Assembly: GCA_029309925.1 (NCBI GenBank)
Contig: JARKND010000001.1
Span: forward strand, 186,001-250,000
DNA: 64,000 bases
Direction: 5' to 3'
DNA from: Fulvivirgaceae bacterium JP3-4
Lineage (GTDB): Bacteria; Bacteroidota; Bacteroidia; Cytophagales; Cyclobacteriaceae
Part shown: piece by piece, positions 58,489 through 64,000 of the stretch
Layout: every line of letters starts with the position of its first letter
How positions within the stretch are numbered: position 1 is the stretch's first letter
Program-made: the position numbers and the translations under genes
Notes under the pieces: model-generated
Told to the model about the DNA's origin: nothing
The model's database searches: none
The model's input: only the letters and a program-made list of their open reading frames with translations

Positions 58489-61251
58489 CTACCGAATTAC
58501 GTGAACCCAGCCTTTGAATTCCTGCGTTTTTTTCGCGGGGTCGCTGGTTTGAAAATCAACTTTGGCTTTATAGAAATAGGTTCCCGCTGAAACCTCAATG
58601 CCGGTGTTGGTTGTTCCAGGCCAGAATATCCTGGTCTCCTGATTGCTAATTTGCTTTAAAAAAATCTCCTGACCCCAACGGTTATAAACCAGCAATTCAA
58701 CCCGTGTGACGGATCTTGCACAGTCGTTCACCGTAGAATTCTCCTCATCATATGCTGTGAAAAAATCGTTTTGTCCATCATTTCCTGGCGTGATCACATT
58801 CGGAAGTTTGAAGTTGAGACAACTGGAATTGCACGCGACCACACTGCTGTCACTTCGATTTCCAACGTGATCGATCGCAACGATCCGGTAGCAGTAATCC
58901 AGGTTTGATAAATTGTTGTGGCGATATGATGTTTCTTTTACTATTCCGTGTGAGGTGTAATTGCTTGTCGTATCGCTTTTAACAAGAATTTCGTATCCAA
59001 CAATGTCTTCGTTGCAGGGTTCGTTTGTGCTCTCCCATCTTAATGATGTGAAATAGCTTCTTCCATCACAGGAGAATTGGTTGCAGCTGATTGCTTCTAT
59101 CCGGGCAACTGGAGCGCATGGAGGAATAGTATCAAGCAATTGCCCGAAGATGACAGCTGAAAAGTTTTCCAATGGATCTTTCACAGACGGGTTGCCGTAC
59201 GTTCCGCGCGTTTTAATTTTGTAGAAATAAGGATCACGCGACAGTGGTCTCAGTCTTCCACGGTCGGCATAGAAGAAATCGTTGCTCAGCACATTTACGC
59301 TGTCGATCAATTCGAATGGCCCATCCTTTTGTGTGCTTCTGAAAATCAAATGATATGGATTTTTCTCAGCGTAATTTGACCAAGGTGTCTTTGCAGACCA
59401 ACGAAGTTCGATCTGATCAACTTTTGAATCGGACGTTGCAACGATTGAAGATGCTTGTGAGGATGAATCCAGCGGTGAGTTTGACAATGTGGGCACAAAC
59501 AGTTGAACGAAGTAGCGAAAGGTGTATTTACTTGTGTTAATGGATTGATCGATAAAAGTTGTGTCGGATTGTGGTGCGCCAAGGGGTTCAAAAGGAAGCT
59601 TTAATGTTTCATTTTGTCGCAGAACCTGATATCGATAGGGTGGAGGATATTGTGTTTTATCGATATCAAAAGGTGATGTCCATCGTAAGAGAATCTTTCC
59701 GTCAACCGCGTCTGTGTCTTCGATGGAGACGTTTGTGATGACTGGTGCCTCTGCCGGCTTCGGAATAAGACAAGTATCGAGAGACAATTTGCCTGGAATG
59801 CCGCTGACAACAGCAATAATTCGATAGCAGTATTGAGATCCGATTTCAAGGTTTCGATCAACGAACGTTGTCTGTGCCTGAGAGACGACTGCGATAAGTT
59901 CGTATCGCAAAAATGCAGGCATTCCTTTTGAGCACCTGGGTTCGCTGTACTCAATAGAAGAGGTGCGTCTCCAGATCTGATAGGACTCCAGTCCGATACA
60001 TGATAGGGTGGACCATTGTATTGATACTTGTCTTGAAACAGGATTAACAACAACAGATTCGAGTTCAGGAGGCGGGGCTATAACATGGATTCTAACCGTA
60101 TGATATTTGGACAACGGGGAAGCATTTTTTTTGCGATCGGTTACTTTCACAATTAAGGTGTACGGTGCGCTGCGCACTGTTGCGCACGAGGTTGGCATTG
60201 TAAAACGCAGTTCCAACGGAGACGATCTATAACTGGCGATACTGTGGGTTGGTGAAACGACCGCCTGATAAGTTGAAGATTGAAACAATTCTGAGACAAA
60301 GTCAACACGAATTGAGTCACCATCCGGATCAGATGCGCGAATCGTGATATCAACAGACTCGCCCGCGATAACGCAAATGTCGTCTGCCGCGATGAGAACG
60401 GGCCTCTTGTTCGAGCAGTCATTGACGTTGATCTGCATATCGCGGATGACGTAACTGGCTTCATACCAAACTCCGCTGCTGTTCTTTTTCCATTCGCGGA
60501 CTTTAATGGCGGTAGCATACTCACCAGTCGCTCCCGGTGCGTCCCACGTCAAAAAGCCGGAGAAGGGGTCAATGTGAAACACCGGAGGAGCTGATTCCAT
60601 TTCATTTCCACGCGCATACGCGATACCCGCTAAGTCATAAAATTTCCGGTCATTGGGATTCAAATAATCCGTGACAGGATTTGTGTTGTCTCTTTTGGGC
60701 GTTACAAGCTCATAGGAGAGACTGTCTCCGTCTGCATCGAAGCCAACGGGATTGTGAAAGAATGCAAGGCGCTGACAGGCCTGATCGATTGGCGGATTCA
60801 GGAAGATCGGATAGGTATTACATTTTCCATCCTCGACCAGAATCATACTCTCAATTTGAAAACGTGTGCTGGCCGATGACTGCATGTTCAGTACGTTTGC
60901 ATTTCGATTCGGCTCTACATACGAGATGACATAAGATCCGGCTTTTGAATAAGTATGTTGGATGGTAAAAATTGTCTTTCCAATTCCCAGCTGTGAATCA
61001 ATCATCTGCGAGACGTTCGTTGGCGGAACAAGCAATGACTGGCCATCGCCAAAAAACAAAATATCATCGTCACCACCCACCGTGACGGACGAGCCGATGG
61101 TGTTTACATAGATGGTAAGTGTAATGTCAAAGGTGAGAGAGTTGCAATCGATCCGTTTTACCTGTATTTCACCCGCCCTGAGATGAGTGGCGTACAGATT
61201 CGTGCAAGCACAAGAAAACAGTAGCGCAGCCGTTATTGCAATGCTTCGCAT
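58489..61251 (-). CDS. Large exported protein with T9SS (CHU_C type) C-terminus
   Basis: 920 residues. Signal peptide (ITAALLFSCACTNLYA) then THLRAGEIQVKRID, a start common to gliding-motility-associated proteins. Middle: PKD/Ig-like strands and two or three fibronectin-III-like modules (APVITNVSIEDTDAVDGKILLRW, SKVDQIELRWSAKTPWSNY, YFTSLRWESTNEPCNEDIVGYEI). The last 110 residues form the gliding-motility C-terminal domain: FKLPNVITPGNDGQNDFF, VELLVYNRWGQEIF, SAGTYFYKAKV, GWVHVIR. That domain is a type B sorting signal of the type IX secretion system, so the protein should reach the surface or medium. Many Cys are present. Confidence 0.9.
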   Translation of the reverse strand: MRSIAITAALLFSCACTNLYATHLRAGEIQVKRIDCNSLTFDITLTIYVNTIGSSVTVGGDDDILFFGDGQSLLVPPTNVSQMIDSQLGIGKTIFTIQHTYSKAGSYVISYVEPNRNANVLNMQSSASTRFQIESMILVEDGKCNTYPIFLNPPIDQACQRLAFFHNPVGFDADGDSLSYELVTPKRDNTNPVTDYLNPNDRKFYDLAGIAYARGNEMESAPPVFHIDPFSGFLTWDAPGATGEYATAIKVREWKKNSSGVWYEASYVIRDMQINVNDCSNKRPVLIAADDICVIAGESVDITIRASDPDGDSIRVDFVSELFQSSTYQAVVSPTHSIASYRSSPLELRFTMPTSCATVRSAPYTLIVKVTDRKKNASPLSKYHTVRIHVIAPPPELESVVVNPVSRQVSIQWSTLSCIGLESYQIWRRTSSIEYSEPRCSKGMPAFLRYELIAVVSQAQTTFVDRNLEIGSQYCYRIIAVVSGIPGKLSLDTCLIPKPAEAPVITNVSIEDTDAVDGKILLRWTSPFDIDKTQYPPPYRYQVLRQNETLKLPFEPLGAPQSDTTFIDQSINTSKYTFRYFVQLFVPTLSNSPLDSSSQASSIVATSDSKVDQIELRWSAKTPWSNYAEKNPYHLIFRSTQKDGPFELIDSVNVLSNDFFYADRGRLRPLSRDPYFYKIKTRGTYGNPSVKDPLENFSAVIFGQLLDTIPPCAPVARIEAISCNQFSCDGRSYFTSLRWESTNEPCNEDIVGYEILVKSDTTSNYTSHGIVKETSYRHNNLSNLDYCYRIVAIDHVGNRSDSSVVACNSSCLNFKLPNVITPGNDGQNDFFTAYDEENSTVNDCARSVTRVELLVYNRWGQEIFLKQISNQETRIFWPGTTNTGIEVSAGTYFYKAKVDFQTSDPAKKTQEFKGWVHVIR

Positions 61252-61369
61252 GGTTTAAGTCTTTTGGATTTCAACGAGCGAGCCTCTTAAATATTGCGCG
61301 TTTCATTAATGTTAATGCGCTCTGCGAATAAGCAAGACGGCTCGGCTTACTTTAAATCAGGAGTTCAAC

Positions 61370-62695
61370 TCAAAAGATGCGATATGAGAAAAGCAGACTT
61401 GCGCGGTTTACAGAAACGGCAATGGCGGGGACATCTGACCATCCATTTGTCGAACTCAACCGAGCTTCAAGCGCAAACTTTTCGTAAGTGACTCCTGCAC
61501 CAAGCCAGATCCCGATCTGGTAAGGCCGGGTAGCAATATCTTCATGATATGACTCATACGGTTGTGCTTCGTTCAACCGGATTTTATTGTCAGTCGTGTA
61601 GGCTTCACGCTTCACTGAGAATACGCCTGTCGCCCCGATGTCTCCAAATGGGCGAATTGTGGAATTCGCAAAATAGTAGCGTCCGCCTACGTTTAAAGTG
61701 AGGTCGCTAAAGTTATAAGTATTGACATATACAGTTCGGTAGGCGCTGTTACGGACTTCATTTGTCGAAGTCACTTCATATTGCTGGAAAAGCAGGTCGG
61801 TGTGAAAAGCGAGTCGCCCGCGGTTTCGTGGCGCAGTGGCTGTCAGCTGGATGCCAAATGATGGCAGCATAGATTTCACTGACTTACCATTGAGGTGCTT
61901 GTTAGTCGTTTCTTCTGCACTGACGTTTGTTCTTGTTTGTGTCAGGCCCGCGACAATACCAATTTGTGTTTTGTAAGAAGAGTAGTCTTTTTGCTTTTCA
62001 GTTGAAATCGATTTGCACTTGTAATAGCCGAGGAACACTTTTCGAAGCGCTTTCTCTTCAAAAGTGAGGCGTTGCAAGTCCGGAAGCAGTGTTTTGCAGT
62101 CCTCAAACGCATTTATCAGCTGAAATTTATATTTCTCATTACGCTTCAGTAAGAGCTTGTCACCGGTTGTTCTGTAATCGCTGTTTTGCCTTTGCGTATG
62201 CACACCTGCTTCCGAGTCATAGGGATTTTTGCCACGAACGAGCCGGGCCTGGTGAAGAAGTTCCGTTACCTCACCACCTTTCTCAAAATAGAAATGATCC
62301 TTGAAGTCAAACGAATGGAGAAGTGCGATCGGTCCGTTTACGAGCACTCTCAGGAACAACGTCTCTTGAGCGGAAAGCAAATGACTTTCTTCAGTGACAT
62401 GGTCAGCCTCGGTGGGAGACTTGTCAATGATCATAGATACCGCCCGGAAATTTTCGTTGCTTTTTTCAAGATAAAACCGCGTGATTTCTGCGGGCGTATA
62501 ATTGAATAGGTCGCCTGAGGCGGAGCGAAATTCGATCGACTTTGGATTGGTTTTCCAGTCGCGGTTGTTGATCGCTCCCCTTAATGTATCGCCATTCGTG
62601 AGAACAACGTAACCATTTTCAAATGTACTTTGGCTATTAGCGGTGTGGGCAAGGCAAACCACTACTGCAATCAACAGGTAGTGAGGGTTTTTCAT
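61370..62695 (-). CDS. Putative outer-membrane beta-barrel protein
   Basis: 441 residues with signal peptide (YLLIAVVVCLAHTANSQ). The first 110 mature residues begin NGYVVLTNGDTLRGAINNRDWKTNPKSIEFR and are a small beta domain seen in front of Bacteroidota barrels; the C-terminal half has alternating strands (KTQIGIVAGLTQTR, SFGIQLTATAPRN, LTLNVGGRYYFANSTIRPFGDIGATGVFSV, YQIGIWLGAGVTYEKFALEARLSS) with a terminal Phe (LLFSYRIF). No named family. Likely an outer-membrane protein with a periplasmic or surface domain. Confidence 0.8.
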   Translation of the reverse strand: MKNPHYLLIAVVVCLAHTANSQSTFENGYVVLTNGDTLRGAINNRDWKTNPKSIEFRSASGDLFNYTPAEITRFYLEKSNENFRAVSMIIDKSPTEADHVTEESHLLSAQETLFLRVLVNGPIALLHSFDFKDHFYFEKGGEVTELLHQARLVRGKNPYDSEAGVHTQRQNSDYRTTGDKLLLKRNEKYKFQLINAFEDCKTLLPDLQRLTFEEKALRKVFLGYYKCKSISTEKQKDYSSYKTQIGIVAGLTQTRTNVSAEETTNKHLNGKSVKSMLPSFGIQLTATAPRNRGRLAFHTDLLFQQYEVTSTNEVRNSAYRTVYVNTYNFSDLTLNVGGRYYFANSTIRPFGDIGATGVFSVKREAYTTDNKIRLNEAQPYESYHEDIATRPYQIGIWLGAGVTYEKFALEARLSSTNGWSDVPAIAVSVNRASLLFSYRIF

Positions 62696-62816
62696 TAATA
62701 GGTCTTTTGTATAGTCGAGGAAATTTCAGAAAAATACCACGAATTTATCAGGATGCAAAACCTGAAGTGTATTGCATTATGCTGTCGAAGTGTAATCTAC
62801 TTGCTTTTGATTGTCG

Positions 62817-63269
62817 TTACTGCTTCTCTGCAGCTTCAATAGCCTTTAGCATGTTGTCGCGAACTCTTTGCACACGTTCCATTTCGCTTTCGAGGTAGGC
62901 TTTGGCTTTTTCTGCTCCTAGGCTATCTGGCAGAGGTCGGAATTCGCGCATCCATACACGCATGCCCTGGTCAGCTGAGTCAAGCTTCGCATACATGGCA
63001 TCGAGTTTCAACCTTTCGGTTTTCGGAAGATTAGGATTCTTTTCGATCTTTTCACGGATAGACATCTTGAGCCTATGGATATTTTCCATTTTTGGCATCA
63101 CCTCGTCATGAACCTTCATCACTTCATTGTATAGTTTTTCGTTCGGGCTGATTTCGGTCTTATCCGCAGCCTCTGCATCATGATGATGGGCATGATCTTC
63201 AGCCTTTTGCTGACAGGAAGTAAGTGAGAGAGCAGAACCAACGAAGAAAGCGATGACCGTGTGTTTCAT
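62817..63269 (-). CDS. Small His-rich, helical lipoprotein
   Basis: 150 residues from the ATG at 63269 (63275 also possible). Signal with lipobox LTSC; the Cys is followed by QQKAEDHAHHHDAE, a short His/Asp-rich stretch that could bind metal, and an acidic post-Cys region as in surface lipoproteins. The rest is one long helical, charged region (NEVMKVHDEVMPKMENIHRLKMSIREKIEKNP) ending KAIEAAEKQ. Similar proteins in Bacteroidota are sometimes labelled viral A-type inclusion protein, without known function. Confidence 0.75.
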   Translation of the reverse strand: MKHTVIAFFVGSALSLTSCQQKAEDHAHHHDAEAADKTEISPNEKLYNEVMKVHDEVMPKMENIHRLKMSIREKIEKNPNLPKTERLKLDAMYAKLDSADQGMRVWMREFRPLPDSLGAEKAKAYLESEMERVQRVRDNMLKAIEAAEKQ

Positions 63270-63312
63270 ATGCATGAAGTTTCAGCCCAAATGTACATCG
63301 AAAAAATCAACA

Positions 63313-63348
63313 CAAAAAAACAGGCGCCCGCCTGGACGCCTGTTTTGC
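63313..63348 (-). terminator. Terminator of leuA
   Basis: On the minus strand ACAGGCG (63343-63337) pairs with CGCCTGT (63326-63320) and is followed by seven T. It lies 25 nt after the leuA stop. Confidence 0.85.
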
Positions 63349-63368
63349 ATCTGATTCACGACCCTAAA

Positions 63369-64000
63369 CTATTTTGCAACGAGGATCGGCATTTGTGCGG
63401 CCAGGGCGATGAGGTCCTCATCTTCAACCTTTTTCTTCTCATCGGCAACGATCAGGAATTGCTCATAGAACAAGTCGAGTTCGGCCTTGCCTGGCTGATA
63501 TCCTAACAATTCAAGTCTGTGCTTGAGCGCAGCGCGTCCACTTCTCGCAGTCAGCACGATCGATGAGCATGGAACGCCAACGTCATCGGGATTGATTATT
63601 TCGTAGTTCTCGGAATTCTTCAAAAATCCATCCTGGTGAATTCCCGATGAATGCGCAAATGCATTTGCACCAACGATAGCCTTGTTCGGCTGAACCGGCA
63701 TCCGCATCATCTCTGAAATCAGTTTGCTGATACCGTAAATTCTTTCTGACTTGATGTTGGTATGAAGGTTCAGATCCTTATGTGTCTTCAGGATCATTGC
63801 CACTTCCTCCAGTGACGTATTACCTGCGCGCTCACCGATACCGTTGATGGTAACTTCGGCCTGACGTGCACCATTCGTGATTCCGGCAATCGTGTTTGCG
63901 GTCGCCATTCCAAGATCGTTGTGACAGTGCACAGAGATAACCGCCTTGTGAATGTTGCTCACATTATCATACAGGTATTTGATGCGCTTGCCATACAGTT
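63369..64000 (-). CDS. leuA: 2-Isopropylmalate synthase LeuA (5' part outside window)
   Basis: The frame runs open to the window edge; the GTG near 63962 is internal, since the codons before it ([12 protein letters not shown]) continue the protein. Visible motifs: [15 protein letters not shown] (metal ligands HxH), [28 protein letters not shown] and [15 protein letters not shown]. It then ends about 90 residues later with [14 protein letters not shown], so the C-terminal leucine-binding regulatory domain of long LeuA (about 120 more residues) is absent; this matches the short Bacteroidota form. First committed step of leucine synthesis. Confidence 0.93.
   Translation of the reverse strand, partial: LYGKRIKYLYDNVSNIHKAVISVHCHNDLGMATANTIAGITNGARQAEVTINGIGERAGNTSLEEVAMILKTHKDLNLHTNIKSERIYGISKLISEMMRMPVQPNKAIVGANAFAHSSGIHQDGFLKNSENYEIINPDDVGVPCSSIVLTARSGRAALKHRLELLGYQPGKAELDLFYEQFLIVADEKKKVEDEDLIALAAQMPILVAK

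Noticed and set aside
63369-63962. leuA as a complete gene starting at 63962
   Set aside because: The GTG there is internal; the frame stays open and protein-like to the window edge.

Overview
The window is chromosomal DNA from a Bacteroidota bacterium, most likely of the order Cytophagales (the genus cannot be read from the sequence). Supporting signs are a TonB-dependent receptor, a protein with a CHU_C / type IX secretion C-terminal domain, surface-type lipoproteins with CKDD after the lipidated cysteine, BshA (bacillithiol), a GT3 (yeast-type) glycogen synthase, a short LeuA, TAnnTTTG-type promoters and almost no Shine-Dalgarno sequences. Gene order looks like ordinary core chromosome. 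I see no rRNA, tRNA, insertion sequence, prophage or CRISPR array.

Layout. 0.1-4.2 kb: a cobalamin riboswitch leads a B12-type receptor, a cysteine-rich DUF5522 microprotein and a DUF71/COG2102 PP-loop enzyme, convergent with meaB, the chaperone of a B12-dependent mutase. 4.3-7.5 kb: a CHASE2 membrane protein followed by two tandem FecR-like secreted proteins. 7.6-13.1 kb (minus): a small outer-membrane barrel gene and two large paralogous lipoproteins. 14-20.6 kb: sucD, PIN-PhoH, a Schlafen/AlbA_2 protein and a MoxR-VWA pair. 20.7-29.2 kb: fatty-acid hydroxylase, bshA, a GH3-beta-lactamase fusion, mutL and two rhomboid proteases. 29.4-33.6 kb: a dehalogenase-like hydrolase with its TetR regulator, a carboxypeptidase-regulatory-domain protein and rlmN. 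33.8-36.6 kb: a DgcN/DgcA-type pair. 36.6-38.9 kb: a BlaR1/BlaI-type pair with two visible operators. 39-45.3 kb: DUF72, a candidate small RNA, clpB and glycogen synthase. 45.7-55.8 kb: redoxin, PPTase, WD40, DivIVA, folB, an A-type Fe-S protein, dtd, a VanX-like dipeptidase, MazG, an HGSNAT-like acyltransferase and a TlpA-like protein. 55.8-64 kb: gcvT-phzF-comB, a T9SS cargo protein, a barrel protein, a small lipoprotein and the 3' part of leuA.

Several genes touch the cell wall: the GH3-beta-lactamase fusion, the muropeptide/D-Glu epimerase pair, the VanX-like dipeptidase and the BlaR/BlaI pair. They are scattered, so I do not call them one system.

The most unusual signal is non-coding. 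At least eight intergenic spots carry two inverted, degenerate low-complexity arms made of short units (TTCCAAG-like, GAGCACATG-like, AAGCTTCAA-like, TTTTAGATT-like, AATCAATAACC-like) around a core of about 25 to 260 bp. One core contains a REP-like palindrome, of which a second copy sits elsewhere. A promoter-hairpin-terminator unit between clpB and the DUF72 gene looks like an unannotated small RNA. All functions below are read from the sequence and from memory of the families; no database search was run.
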